A DNA stretch of 64,000 bases from NCBI GenBank assembly GCA_022113835.1, contig JAILWY010000001.1, positions 1,736,001 through 1,800,000 on the forward strand, read 5' to 3'. Under the pieces are notes generated by a model. That model was not told where the DNA came from, did no database searches, and saw only the letters and a program-made list of their open reading frames with translations. The position numbers were made by a program, and so were the translations under genes. Source of the stretch: Atopsyche davidsoni (Eukaryota; Arthropoda; Insecta; Trichoptera; Hydrobiosidae). This document shows positions 1 to 11,940 of the stretch, in pieces (the first letter of the stretch is position 1; every line of letters starts with the position of its first letter).

Positions 1-860
1 GTTGAATTTTACAGCAAAAATATTGAGGAAGTGTTTTAAAGCTGATTTTATTAATCTTGATAAAGAAAAGTAGTAATATTTTATATCACGACAAGGAAAG
101 GTAATTGGAAAAAGAGAACTTTAATTATATAGCAACCTTTCGTCTTACACGTAAAAAGTATTCATGAAAAATTCAGTAAATATGGCCGTGATACCTATAT
201 TTGTACTTAGGAATCTGTTTCAAAACTCCACTCGTGAAATCGATAGCTGTACCATCTATCGAAATGATATTCCGCAAACGGTATAAATAATAATATTCCC
301 ATGAGAAATGTGATAAAAACGGTTTCCATTTTGAGGCGTAAGGCTGTAAAAGATGTTACAGTTTCTTATTTGTGATAAAGTGACTGAGGTAAGGTTAGCA
401 TTTGCGAGTCGTGGGGTTGGTTTTAATGTTTTAAATAAAAAGCATGCTGAAAAATAATTTCACCTTTTGACTTTATATATGTATTCGAAGCGTTTTCAAT
501 ATAATTCATTGACATCAAATCAAAAAATTTATAGGCATTAATCATAGATAAGGAATAAAGTTTTCATGGTGGATGTTGAATACTTCATTAAAGTGTAAGG
601 ACCACGAACAGAAACGATATTAACACAAAATCTTAGCGTTATACAAGCAAAAGTCACTAAGCATAATAAATATATAGCTACAAACTCCCTACCAACTAAA
701 CCAGGAATAGTATTTAGATTAAATTATATCGATTAAATCGAAATAGGCGAAAACCAGCATGAATTTTTATTTTTTTGAATACTTCAGAGTTGAAGTCTAA
801 AAATAATACCAATAGACTAGTAAAATACGAACACTTATGGCTTTCAATTGGATATACATA
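1..860. other. AT-rich unique DNA, no feature seen
   Basis: Low-complexity, AT-rich sequence with no open frame of note, no recognisable repeat shared with the rest of the window and no splice-like exon. Nothing further can be supported. Confidence 0.6.
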
Positions 861-863
861 TTT

Positions 864-1140
864 GTTGAATTAATATGATTAGGCAAATGTTTTCACACAT
901 TGAAAATGATGAATGATCCCCAGGCTTACATGCCCGGTGTACCAACCATTGTACTAACGAACCACATTCATAAATCGAAATTCATATGAACCAATAAATA
1001 TTGGTTGGCCTAGGCACATTGGTTCATATGTAGAGTATGATTGTTAAAAATTCTCGATTAATGGATGTGGTTCGTTAGTACACCGGCCATGTAAACCTGG
1101 GGATGTGGGTTCAAATCCCACTCAAATCACGATGATATAT
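864..1140. repeat. tRNA-like foldback element, subfamily B (copy B1)
   Basis: Palindromic repeat. The left arm reads an antisense tRNA-like 5' half (around 920-965) and the right arm the sense unit (1067-1130) ending in box B GGTTCAAATCC and the acceptor-like end AAATCAC. The arms also share the mirrored stretches ATATGAACCAATAAATATTGG / TTGGTTCATATG near 985-1030. The sense unit is 12 nt shorter than the 76-nt unit of other copies because the D-arm segment is missing. Subfamily B is defined by its outer sequence (ATTGAACGTCAATCAAGTGCG and TAATATGATTAGGCACATT). This copy is decayed at its outer ends and runs into the tandem duplication to its right. Confidence 0.75.
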
Positions 1141-1147
1141 CACGAAT

Positions 1148-1742
1148 ATATGTATATGTTTTTTTTGTGGATTGTGAACATCAATCAAGTGCGTATATAT
1201 ATTCTTATTAATATGATTAAGCATATTTAGAAACGCTCCGAATATCATCGTGACTTGTGTGAGATTCGAACTCACGTTCTCGAAAAATTCTCGCTAAGCT
1301 GCAGTGGCTGGTTAGCATAATTGGATAAAAGCACTGGCCATGGAAGCTCAACAAAATATATTAATCAGTAGTGCTGAGCTAAAAGCACACTATGGTCGCC
1401 GCAGTTTCAACTGGTTCTCGCTGGATTTATCATATTATATGTATATGTCTATTTTGTGGATTGTGAACGACAATCAAGTGCGTATTTATTTACCTATACA
1501 GGTATATATTAATATGATTAGGCACATTTTTTCACACATTGAAAATTATTAAAGAAACGCTCCGAATATCATCGTGACTTGTGTGAGATTCGAACTCACG
1601 TTCTCGATAAAAAGCAGTGGCTCGTTAGCATAATTGGATAAAAGCACCGGCCATGGAAGCTCAACAAAATATATTAATCAGTAGTGCTGAGCTAAAAGCA
1701 CACTATGGTCGCCGCAGTTTTAACTTGTTCTCGCTGGGTTTA
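1148..1742. repeat. Two direct copies of a ~290-bp unit with tRNA-like halves
   Basis: A unit of about 290 bp occurs twice in the same orientation (landmark GGATTGTGAAC at 1169 and 1458; end landmark CTCGCTGG at 1418 and 1729). Each unit holds subfamily B flank sequence, then an antisense B box (GATTCGAACTCAC), then a sense 5' half with a very good A box (TAGCATAATTGG). So the two halves of one tRNA-like unit face away from each other, as expected if the tip of a palindrome was deleted. A small open frame over the second half of the first unit is a by-product, not a gene. The two units differ at only a few sites, so the duplication is fairly recent. Confidence 0.75.
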
Positions 1743-2044
1743 TTCGAAGAGTGGGTGGTGTAGGATGGGTAGTGCGGTGGTGATACTCGAAGGCGCCTCG
1801 TGAAGAATCAGGTTCGAAGCCCCCGGGCCGGGGTATTCCCCGCGAATTGGGTTAACGTAACACGAAGGGCCGGGCTCCGATAATTTGTCGGCGACGGCGA
1901 CGGGGATGCAACATGCAACGGCCATTTGTGATTCCTCGGCCACCCCTCGCGGCTCGGGGGCAACATGGCGCAGTCGATTTTTCAGTTCTTGGGTGTCATG
2001 TTGCGATTTTTCGACGTTTCGTTCCAGGCACTAAAGTCATATCT
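1743..2044. other. GC-rich island with possible short reading frame start
   Basis: About 220 bp (1743-1965) are much richer in G and C than the surroundings, with many CpG. At its right edge is an ATG in good context (CAACATGG, 1965) opening a frame that begins MAQSIFQFLGVMLRFF and runs into the X element at 2045. This could be a promoter or first exon, or simply a conserved or GC-biased island. No TATA box, donor site or recognisable protein supports a gene. Confidence 0.25.
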
Positions 2045-2656
2045 AAAATTTAATATTTTTGACAGAGAGTACTTGGTGGAATACCATTTTGATGTGTTGA
2101 TGTCAAATACTTGGTATTATCAAGTGAAACGTGAAAAGTTGGTGAAACCGGTCACCATTAAAAATCTATATGTGAAAAAATCACTATAAAAAATATTAAA
2201 GCCATTTTACAACTGAGTGAGAATTTATCAAATAATAAGTAAGAGGGAGACAATTGTTAGAAAGAGGGTAAACAATTGTTAGAGGGAGAGGTTGTTAGAA
2301 ATAGAGAGAATGATTGTCAGGTGGTAAAGGGTACTGTGATTTTGATGTACCTAAAGGTTGGCGAAACCGGTCACCAATAAAAATCTATGTGTAAACAACA
2401 CATTACTAAAAATATTATAGCCATATTACAAAAAATGTTAAATAAAGTAAATTAATCTTTTAAATAACAAGTAACATACTTGAGTCAAGCTCTTGAGTAA
2501 CTAAAGATTAAGATAAAGATAAAGAAAGCTAAAGATTGGTAAAACCGGTCACCAATAAAAATCTTTACGTGGTATAACCACTCAAGTATTTTAGTTATTA
2601 TTTAAAATATTTAAATTGAATTCCACTGAGTACTTTCTGTCAAAAATATTGAATTT
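2045..2656. repeat. Foldback element family X, longest copy (X1)
   Basis: Terminal inverted repeats of about 50 bp: left AATATTTTTGACAGAGAGTA and, reversed, right TACTTTCTGTCAAAAATATT, both continuing into the CTTGGTGGAATTCCA-type sequence. Inside, a motif of the type GGCGAAACCGGTCACCAATA is present three times in the same orientation (near 2143, 2354 and 2537), each followed by A-rich sequence. Elsewhere the family carries this motif once per arm. There is no coding capacity. It is probably a non-autonomous, MITE-like DNA element; no transposase family can be assigned from the ends. Confidence 0.75.
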
Positions 2657-5600
2657 CTAAAGTTAATTGATTAATTTTTAATAGTGGCTCCAGTACCGAA
2701 ACCATAATATTAGAAACGTGTATATTGTGCCTTTTTATCATTTATATGTTATTTTAATACACAAAATAAAATATTTTTCTCTTTAAGTATACAAAATAAA
2801 CGCCAAGTGCAACGTAGACCTTTCGTGTTTTTTTCGTGTTACTTACCTGAACCCCAGAAATGATATAACCTTTCTTAAATATCTATCCAGCTTTAAATAT
2901 TTTTGTTGTTGTTACAAGAGAGGTATAAAGATTTTATATTAATTTGAAAAAGTGTCGATTACTTGAGGAAATAATACTTCTCACTGGTCAACCTTAATAT
3001 CGCGTATGATGTTGATCATATGGTCTATCCACTACGCATAAGCATTTTCAAAACAGGCGTTTTATGCCATCATCACCTTTTTTCTCAGCTTCAAATAAAA
3101 ATATATTATTTCAGCTAGTTGTTCATATTTTGGCTTTTTTCAAGTTAAAAAGAAAAAGAAGTATATTCTTGTTTAAATAATAAATACATTAATATTTTTC
3201 TTGCATCAATTCGTGTATATATAATCAATCACAAATCAATATTAGAAAATGTGACAAAATACAGTTAAAAATATTATATTTGATTACCCATAGATCATGT
3301 AGATATCATAAAAAATATAAATGATCTGTCATTTCTAGCTAAAAGAGTTCTCAATATATCAAAATGACGAAGCTGTCTTGTAATAACTCCGTTTATAAAG
3401 AATACAAGGGAGGTTTATATATATTATATGCCAAGAGGGTGGTAGAGGTAGGTGCCGTACCTACTCGGGGTGGCATTTCTCAACCCCTTCAGCGAAATTT
3501 GTTATCACGTGACCCAGTTCACCAGCCCCGGAGGAATATGGATTAGGGCGGCTATGGTGCTTTATGGGGAAGCAATCAATGTTTATCATAAATGCAGTAT
3601 TTACAGGAAAAATAATTCAATAGCGTCGACCTTTTTTCCGTATTTTGTAAACAAAAATATGTACACTTAAAAAAGTATAAGGGTGTTCAGATTTTACTGC
3701 TTAAATATTTATAAAGTTATACTATTGAAAAAAGTTAAATAATTAGCTATAAATGTTTTTCAAAGCGTTTGTTGATAGCTTTAAAATAAATTATTAAGAA
3801 TATTGATTTATTTTAACTTTGAATTGAATTTTGGTGTAGTCAATTCACACCCAATAAATTGGAAAAACATCCTCAAAATATTTTTCGAAACTAGTGAAAA
3901 ATATCTACACAACCCCAAAGTAGTAAAAAAGACTAGGACACTAACTAGGCTTATAAAAACAAGTTGGATCAAATTCCACTCGTATATTATTAATTTAATT
4001 GTAAGTAAAAAAAATACTGTGCCCTTGTTGACCATACTGTAATTGGTTTTAAATTAAAAGTTACTCATAAACTACAAATTTTTTGGTTTAATGTGCAAAA
4101 AATCAAAATTAAGTAATGTTGACTTTTTGATCATACTGTTAAACATCTTACAAGGGTTATTAAATATTTACTGTCTGTTTTATTTGCGTGAGTCATATAC
4201 AGATTTATATTTGTACAGGTATGATATTTTTATATTTATTTAACATCCGCACATCCAGTATCGTAAAAATATTTGGGTCATCCCATTTTTGATATTTATT
4301 AAGTGTCGATATTTTGAAGGCTCGCTTCTTTATTATCTGTGATCCTTCAAATTCACAATTTTGCTGGAAAATTATAAATATAAAAAACATAAAAGCGCTA
4401 ATATAACCATGGACTCTGATTTCAAGAAGTAAAATAATAACTCGTGAAAATATAATGAAAAAGAGAGTTTTTCACTATGCGAAGACACCATTTTTCACCA
4501 AATAATACAAAATACACCCCTGTAATTAAAATTTAGTCAGTTTTTGCTACAAATAATATTTTGAAGACTAAACTAACGAGATCGTGTATAAGTATCACTA
4601 AAAGTTATTATAAATATGATGTGAGTCAATTCTCAAGGCAACATACACGAAATTTGTATGAATGAATTTGATTTTTTCATGAACATAATGGTTTTCCTAG
4701 TATTTTCAAAATAGCTCAAAGAAACAAGATAAGCAATGTCGTAACAGATATATCAATATATCAAGGACCATTTCTCTGAATCCTATTCGCACCAATAGAA
4801 TCAATCATTACATTTAGCGAGCGAGTCATCCGCGTCGATGGAAAAAATACAACTAAGTTGATTAACGACACGTCATTTGCTCCATACAACTAGCTCAAAC
4901 TGAATCGACAGACCCACTGGCGAAGAAGACCCGCTCTTGGGCTGGCATGATGTATGTCTGTACTTGCAACACTGACAGTTATTACATTAAGCACATTACG
5001 AGATAGGTCATAAAGATCCATGAGTCATTCCCCGATAGGGATCCGTTCGTGAAAGTGAGCCATCATAAATAATCCATTAGTTTTCATCATCGTTTTACCA
5101 TTAACATCATTTTTGCAGAGTTTTTTTTTCCCCGTCGATTAAAGCTTAAAGCTTCATATCTTTACACTCGACTCATTTTGCGAGCTTTCATTTTTTAACT
5201 CAAAAAGCACCATAGCTTATATCTTCATTTTCTAATAATTGATGATAGAGTTTTCAGAAATGTTTTCTTAAATTGAAAAAAATGTAAGTGCATTGAAAAG
5301 TAACAAGCTCAGATACATAAATAAAAATAATATTTTTTTTACATTTGTAATAATATAAAAAAAATTCAATCCATGATGAACAAATCAAATATCAAATAAT
5401 CTATTATCCACAATCTTTTTATAGGTGTAAAAGTGTTTAATATTTCTTGAGAAATAGCCCAAAAGAAAGGTCTTTGTACTATAACTAAACTTTATACCTT
5501 ATCAAACCCATAAATGAGAATTACTGCCATCATAATCTGTCTCCAAGATTCTGGAGATAAAGGACTCCGTCGCTTTAGTGGATTAACAAAGACCCCCGTT

Positions 5601-5884
5601 TATACGGAGACGGATTACATCGAAAATTAAAGATCTATCCGTTATTTATAAATCTTCTCCGACAAGCAAATCGAATTTGATCCGAGGAAAGTAGAATTTT
5701 CAAGATATTTAATTGAAAACTACTTAAAAGTTAACTTAAGTAGACTGTCCTAATAATGTTAAGATGCTGTCTTTGTTTTAAAGTATTTGCGTTCAGTGCC
5801 CGTGTATTTAAGTAATCATTACACTTTTCTTTAGATAATTTGTTTTAAGTTTATCGAATCCTGTAATATTGATGTTTATGTCAT
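2657..5884. other. Unique AT-rich DNA with three GC-richer islands
   Basis: No gene or repeat copy was recognised. Islands of higher complexity lie at about 3430-3560, 4790-5060 and 5540-5640. The frames inside them on both strands are short and lack convincing splice sites. They could be conserved noncoding elements, or nothing. Confidence 0.4.
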
Positions 5885-6555
5885 TATCGAATATATTATT
5901 GATTTTTTGTGAAGACCGTCTCACAGGAAGTACGATTTTGCCAATACAGATTTTATTGATAAAGTTCATTTTTTCAAATATTGAAATTTGATTAAAGAAA
6001 CTCTCAGAACAATATCAAGCTTACATGGCCGGTGCATTACCAATTATACCAACGAATCACTGGTACTTAGCAAGAATTTTAACAATCATATCCTATAAAT
6101 GAAACAACGTACTTATTATGCCAATTAAATATTTTGTGCCTTGCAATGCTAGACTTTTAACACAAAGTACTGAGTGAAGCATTTTAAATCCGATCTGGAT
6201 ATTATTATTTTTAAAGTCTATTTAATTAAACCAATACACGCATTTGTTAAATATATTATTGATTTTTTGTGAAGACCGTCTCACAGGAAGTACGATTTTG
6301 CCAATACAAGTTTTATTGATTGATAAATACATTTTTTATTGGAATAATAAGTACGTTGTTTCATTTATAGGATATGATTGTTAAAAATGCTTGCTTAGTA
6401 CCAGTGATTCGTTGGTATAATTGGTAATGCACCGGCCATGTAAACTTGGGGATGTGGGTTCAAATCCCACACAAATCACGATGATATGTTTATGAGAGTT
6501 TTTTTAATCAATTTTCAATCATTAAAAAAATGTACTTAATCATTATCAAAAACAA
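5885..6555. repeat. tRNA-like foldback element, subfamily A, compound copy (A1)
   Basis: Subfamily A end sequence (GTGAAGACCGTCTCACAGGA) occurs at 5908 and again, nearly identically, about 360 bp later at 6268, in the same orientation. An antisense tRNA-like 5' half follows the first. The second leads into a full sense unit at 6404-6479 (76 nt: start GTGATTC, A-box-like TGGTATAATTGG, B box GGTTCAAATCC, end AAATCAC). The structure looks like one element inserted into, or recombined with, another copy of itself. Confidence 0.8.
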
Positions 6556-7157
6556 AATCAAGCAAAACCATTTAGATGTATAAGTGTTTTGTTATTTTTC
6601 TATATTTGCTTTGTTACTTGTTTTGTGTTTTGTCACTAAATATATATCCAAACAGTACGGAATTCAAAGAAAACAAATCACATATAGAAATTCGCTGGAA
6701 TCCTGTCTGGGGGTTAATCCGCCTCGATCATCGATCACAAAAGAGGCCGAGGGTAAATAATTGCTTGCCGACACACAGGACATCGTTAATAACGGGGTGG
6801 GTCAGTCCACTTGTCAACACAGGGGGTGTGTTACACCCCCACCGACCCCCCAGTAATCAAACATCAAAGCGGCCTATTTGTACGCACATCATGCCGAATG
6901 TGACAATTGTGATAAAACCTGGGATATGAAAAAAAAAAAAAAAAAAAAAAAACCAAGATTGTATATTTTTTGTATCAGTTTTTTTGTAAAAAATAGACGC
7001 TAGACAGTAAATGAGACTTCGTTTTGATTAAAATAATGATATTCGATAGTTTATTCATTTGTGATAAACTATTCATTTATCAGGGTGGTAGTGAACGATG
7101 AGGTGGGAATTTTGGTGTCTGAGATGCGAATGAAGTCGACTTTGACATTTAATTCTC
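6556..7157. other. GC-richer island ending in a 24-nt A run
   Basis: About 6690-6925 is GC-richer than its flanks and contains inverted stretches such as CAGGGGGTGTG / ACACCCCCACC. It is followed directly by 24 consecutive A (6929-6952). A retroposed RNA with poly(A) tail would look like this, but no clear target duplication was found. The small frame across it shows no family features. Confidence 0.35.
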
Positions 7158-7550
7158 AATAATTATCAATCAATCAAACCTGTATAGGCAAAATCGTACT
7201 TCCTGGGAGACGGTCTTCACGAAAATCAATAATATATTTAACAAGTGTATTCGCTTAATTAAATAGACTTTTAAAATAATAATATCCAGATCGGATTTAA
7301 ATGCTTCACTCAGCACTTTTAATTGCAAATCACACAATATTTAATTTGCATAATAAGTACGTTGTTTCACTTATAGGATATGATTGTTAAAAATTCTTGC
7401 TAAGCACCAGTGATTCGTTGGTATAATTGGTAATGCACCGATCATGTAAGCTTGGGGATGTGGGTTCAAATCCCACACAAATCACGATGATAAGTCTCTT
7501 TAATCAATTTTCAATATTTAAAAAATGTACTTAATCATTATCTTAAATTC
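7158..7550 (+). repeat. tRNA-like element, subfamily A, half copy (A2)
   Basis: Only the right arm is present: outer end (GAGACGGTCTTCAC), middle segment (ATCCAGATCGGATTTAAATG), then the 76-nt tRNA-like unit at 7410-7485 with box B GGTTCAAATCC and a GTGATTC / AAATCAC closing stem. The usual tail follows (TTTAATCAATTTTCAATATT, then ACTTAATCATTATC), but this copy has lost the T5 run after the unit. No coding potential. Confidence 0.8.
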
Positions 7551-8504
7551 TCAAAATAAAAAGCATTCGTTTCTGATAGCAAAAGATAAAAATAAAGTTT
7601 AATTATTTAATTTTTTGATCACGATAGTATGATATCAAAGATTTTTCCGATTTGTTTAATAAAACGATAGTGCTTTCGATATAAAAAATAGTCTAAGTTG
7701 CAGCTATGTTTGATTTCGAGTGCATTTCGGTCTGATGTGAAAATATACTGAATTGCGAGCAGAAAAAAAGGGGATATTGTTGCTGTGATTATATATCTTG
7801 AATCTTTAAAATTATTGATATTTAACGAGGACTTGTTTTTTCGTTATTTCTGTTGTATGAAATAAAATATACTGACCACCTAAGAAAAAGTTTTAAAGCA
7901 ATAATACCATAAATCATTTCTTTTAAAAAAATATATTTTTACTCTTCCTTATTATAATTATCTAGAACGGTTTAAATTGGTATTTTATATTTTGTAATTG
8001 ATTCTGTGATATTTATTTGTTAATTGGTTATATTAATGCTTGAATAGCAGCTCGTTTTAGGGATTCTTCGAACCAGACATGCACTGACCATCGGCGTCTT
8101 TGTATTTGCACTTATCCGGAATTAAGATCACAAATAACTGCAACCGTTCGTACAAGAATGATCCCGGAGGATATAAAAGTAAACAAAAAAGGATTATCTG
8201 CTTAGTTGAACGTGTATCAGGGGTACATTGTTTAACAGTTTCAGTTGTTTGGTTTGTGTATGTTTATCTGTAGATCGCAATCGTAATTGTGAAAATGGGC
8301 AAAGATATTTGCGTTTATCTAATTCCTAATCTTACCCAACTGTGATATTAGAGTAAAATATACATTTATTTAGACTGTGCGACTTTGCTGATTCATATCC
8401 TTAAATGCGAATTTCACACTGGTACTATTTATATCATACTTGTTTCAATTTAGTCAAAAACGATTTGTATTGATATTGCATTATGTTTATCAATAAAAAA
8501 AAAT
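7551..8504. other. AT-rich DNA, nothing recognised
   Basis: Unique AT-rich sequence. No open frame, repeat copy or splice-like exon could be supported. Confidence 0.5.
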
Positions 8505-8625
8505 TATTGATTTTTTTTTTGGTGAAGATCGTCTCACAGAAAGTACGATTTTGCCTATACATTTTTTTTATGGATTGATAATGATTAAGTACATTTTTCA
8601 AATATTCAAAAATATCAATCAAAAA
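8505..8625. repeat. Outer-end fragment of subfamily A (A3)
   Basis: About 120 bp matching only the outer end of subfamily A (GTGAAGATCGTCTCACAGAA, then TGATAATGATTAAGTACA). The tRNA-like part is absent. Confidence 0.7.
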
Positions 8626-10843
8626 AATGTTCATATCGATAACGATGTAATTCTGTACTTTCATTTTATTGCGGTGTGAAAAACTTCAAAAGCTGCAACC
8701 TGCTTGTACTTGCAGTATAAATGACGTTGCCAATGCAGTCTTTTTGATTATAAAGGCTGCAGTCTGCTGACATTATTGTGTAAATTACAAAGTCTTTCCC
8801 CGTGCGTTGAAGGCTCTTGCGCCCGACAGCTTCAAAGGCCTTTCATGTTCCTAGCACGGCTCTCTACTTCCGGTTGCAATTGCACGTGCTTTTTACGGAC
8901 TTTTCTTTGATCTAAAAGGCTTCAAGTGAACTCAAACGAAACAAATAAGTATCAATACATTTTAAAATATATATATAATGTATTATCGTTATGTGAAACT
9001 CTGTACTTTTAGACTACTAAAAAACACTTCAAATGTTATAATGTCATTTTTTAATAAATAATTTTCATCTTCCAGTTTATTATAGCGATGCCATAATAAC
9101 TTAGCAAAAAAAACACAACAGATTACTTACTCCAGCGTATCTTTAAAGCCGCAGAAAGGAGAAAAGCACTTGAAAACCACCAACCGCGTTGGTAAAAACG
9201 CCCCATGATAAAGGGCTTGAAGCGCGACATTGCTCGGAAATAATATAAAATTCTTCGTATCTGAAAAAAACACTGCCTGTAATAAACCACCCACATTTTT
9301 AATATATTTTCTACTGTACCTTATTCATTATTCACGCTTCGTATTTTTAGAGACAATCAAAAGCCATTTTAATTATTTCTAGTTTGCAACGTCATTGACT
9401 TGGTTTTGATTTAAAGAGGCGATTTTTCTTCAAACAGCTTGCATTTTTTAAGCATTTTAAAACTAAATGTCCCAAATTTACTCTCGTCCAAAATTATGTG
9501 GTTGATAAGCAACTGTACTTACCACCACCGAACCTCGAGGCGAGGCATACTTATAAGATTTTTCTTTTTTTGATTATAATAAGCTCATAGCAGTCAGTTT
9601 CACAATAAGCACTTTTAGTTTTGGAAATGAAATAAAGGAGGTATTTTCAGAGAGCATACCACATTTCTAATTTTAGAGCTGCACATTTGCTATTCAGCGG
9701 TTGTCATCGGCTCGAGCTGACCGCAGACTATTCAATCTGTTGACAAATAATTAATTAATCGCGAAATCCATCATCGGCCAGATTAACGGCATTCACAGCG
9801 AGTGCTTCATTCCACACTATATGTGAAAATATTTTATATATTATATAATATCACTAACTCTTTCCACGACTGGTTTAATTTGAAATACACTGCGTTTGAA
9901 TAACCAAACGGCGAAAAATTACTATCAACTTTCTTTGTGAGCGCTTTTGACTTTCAAGGGTTTCTTCAGTCTGAAGATGCTGTTGGAAGTCAAAATCACT
10001 CGCTAAAAATTGTAATAATATTTGGCTAATTATATTTGTAATCATCGGCTCTGTAAAAAAATACAAAAATTGACATTTTAAAGAAGAGTAAATATATTGA
10101 GAAAAATTACTTTATTTCATTGTACAATGCATTTTAAACAAATATTTTTTAACGTAAAAACAAAAAGACTCCAATGGCAATACTTATGTATTTTTGTGTA
10201 AATGTAAAAAAAATATCAATTGATTTGATTAATTAATTAAACTCGCAATATTTGAGGTGAAGTTAAACACGATATATTTAAAGAAGCAATTGAATGTAAT
10301 AAAGCACAAAAGAATATTTTAAATTAGTTAACTTTAGTTTATTTCAACTGAAAAGCGATTCCGTTAACTTTGTTTCTCAGAATGGTTGTTCTTTTGGACG
10401 GAGTTAATTATTTTTCAGATCTTTACTCGATCTAATTTCTACTTCATAATTATTTTAGAACGAACAAAATAACTTTCAACATAGTCATTTATCTATGAAG
10501 CATACATTTTTATATATACGATTTATTTATTATATATAATATCGAAATGGTTTGGAAATTTTTATTGCAAAACAGAAAACGAAAGAAGTAATATAAGTTT
10601 AATAACAGTGTACTCTTGAAAAACTTGCGTTGTTAATATGATTTTACAACCTCTCCCATGGGAGCAAAATTTATGTGACTTTTGTGCTTAAGCTGTACTA
10701 TATGTTTGAAGAAAAAAAGGTATTATTGCTTGGATTAATAAGATATAAATCGATTTTAAACTGTATAACTAATCCAAGCATAATTTATACCAGTGTAACG
10801 CTGAAATTGTATTCATTTACAACGTGACTTTAACATCACTTGT
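8626..10843. other. Unique DNA with two GC-richer islands
   Basis: Islands at about 8795-8915 and 9680-9815. The second holds a run of homeodomain-type core sites (AATAATTAATTAATCGC, 9746-9762). No exon or repeat was recognised. Regulatory function is conjecture from composition only. Confidence 0.35.
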
Positions 10844-11023
10844 TCATCACAGTTCCTCACGGGACACGGGGTGATGAGAAGCTACCTTCATAGGTTCCAC
10901 CTGAAAAGCAATGGCGTCTGTTCAAGCAATGATTCCACGTCACAGACAGTGACCAATCTCTTCGTTTCATGCCACATTTACAGCATCCCGGAGAGCCTAT
11001 GCCTAGACGACCTGAAGGCATAA
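10844..11023 (+). pseudogene. Non-LTR retrotransposon reverse transcriptase, C-terminal remnant
   Basis: The frame starting at 10844 reads SSQFLTGHGVMRSYLHRF and continues to a stop at 11021-11023 (59 codons). The TQFLTGHG...YLHRF pattern followed by a cysteine-containing stretch (VCSSNDS...NLFVSCHIY) is the typical end of the second reading frame of jockey/R1/I-type non-LTR elements, just after the RNase H or thumb region. The polymerase domain and everything upstream are missing, as expected of 5'-truncated insertions. The sequence after the stop to about 11300 may be its 3' untranslated tail. The clade cannot be fixed from so short a piece. Confidence 0.75.
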
Positions 11024-11390
11024 GCGCTGCACCTACAATTGATGAAACCGTTGAAATGATCAAAACAACCAATCGGGGAGTGTGAATGGCAAGTAAGACA
11101 AGATAAAAATAGAAGATGAGTATATCGGAAGGCCCTCACTCCTTAAATAACGAAATCGACAAGGGTGAGGTCCAACTCGACCGACAAGGTTTTTATGGGC
11201 CGATTCAAAGCAAATGCAGATGAGCTCTAATCAGGGCATTCTCAAAGCTCCAATTGTTACTCCATCTTACTCTGTTTATACAATATGTAACAAAAGAGTA
11301 TAGCCGAAATAAAATATTTAAAAAAATTAAGTCTAGCATTGGAAAATAATAAAACACGTAGTTTATCATACATATTTAGATGCTTTATTA

Positions 11391-11940
11391 TCAATAAGGT
11401 GTCCAGTCTCCAAATTTTTCTGCATATTCACGGGATAATGACCTCTATATGGCATTAAAATTGCGAGTAAGCTCGGAGGCAGTTAGCGTTTTTTTCCCTC
11501 AAAGTTTAAGCTTTATCAACGCCTAAACGTTTTTAATTGACTTTGCGTCAGGAGATTGTAAGGTCCAATCCAAGACCTCGATGCCTTTATCTTGTTTCCA
11601 CGTTCTGCATTGGCGACTTCGATGTTAGGGGTCATTATCTTCTTGAAATATCCATGATTCACTTGGGCTTGGGAACAGTCTTCGGGCAGATGGTAATAAT
11701 GCTTTCTGGTATATTTGGTTTATCCTTGCAGCATTCAAAGTTCCGGTAAACAAGTTCAAATTGCCAAAACCACGTTTTAAGAAGCATCCCTAAACATGCA
11801 CCTTTACCGAATGTTTAACAGTTCTTTCGACCAGTCTGTTATCGGCAGTTGACCAAGCACAAGGTGAGATACTAGTTGCAAAAAACGAAGCGGTCTTTGT
11901 TTTCTTGTGCCCAGGACATTCATTTTTTAGCGTGCTTTTC
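11391..11940 (-). pseudogene. Tc1/mariner (Tc3-like) transposase pseudogene
   Basis: On the minus strand one frame reads GCFLKRGFGNLNLFTGTLNA, then IYQKALLPSARRLF, then ESWIFQEDNDP, then WTLQSPDAKSIKNV, ending at a TGA (complement of 11391-11393). This is the central and C-terminal DDE domain of a Tc1/Tc3-type transposase. FQEDNDP carries the second catalytic aspartate. The SPDLNPIENVW-type motif that should hold the third acidic residue is degraded (K in place of E, stop in place of W). Further stops include W-to-stop before GCF and a stop after EDNDP, and there is at least one frameshift near 11870. The N-terminal DNA-binding domain and terminal repeats were not found. An old, dead copy. 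Confidence 0.8.

Noticed and set aside
6576..6929. 117-codon frame with a hydrophobic start
   Set aside because: It begins in repeat-derived AT-rich sequence, crosses a GC-rich block without motif and ends at the A tract. No family resemblance.
7410..7485. 76-nt tRNA-like unit as a functional tRNA gene
   Set aside because: D stem pairs poorly, anticodon stem has mismatches, position 33 is A, and the unit is always part of a dispersed repeat. Annotated as repeat instead.
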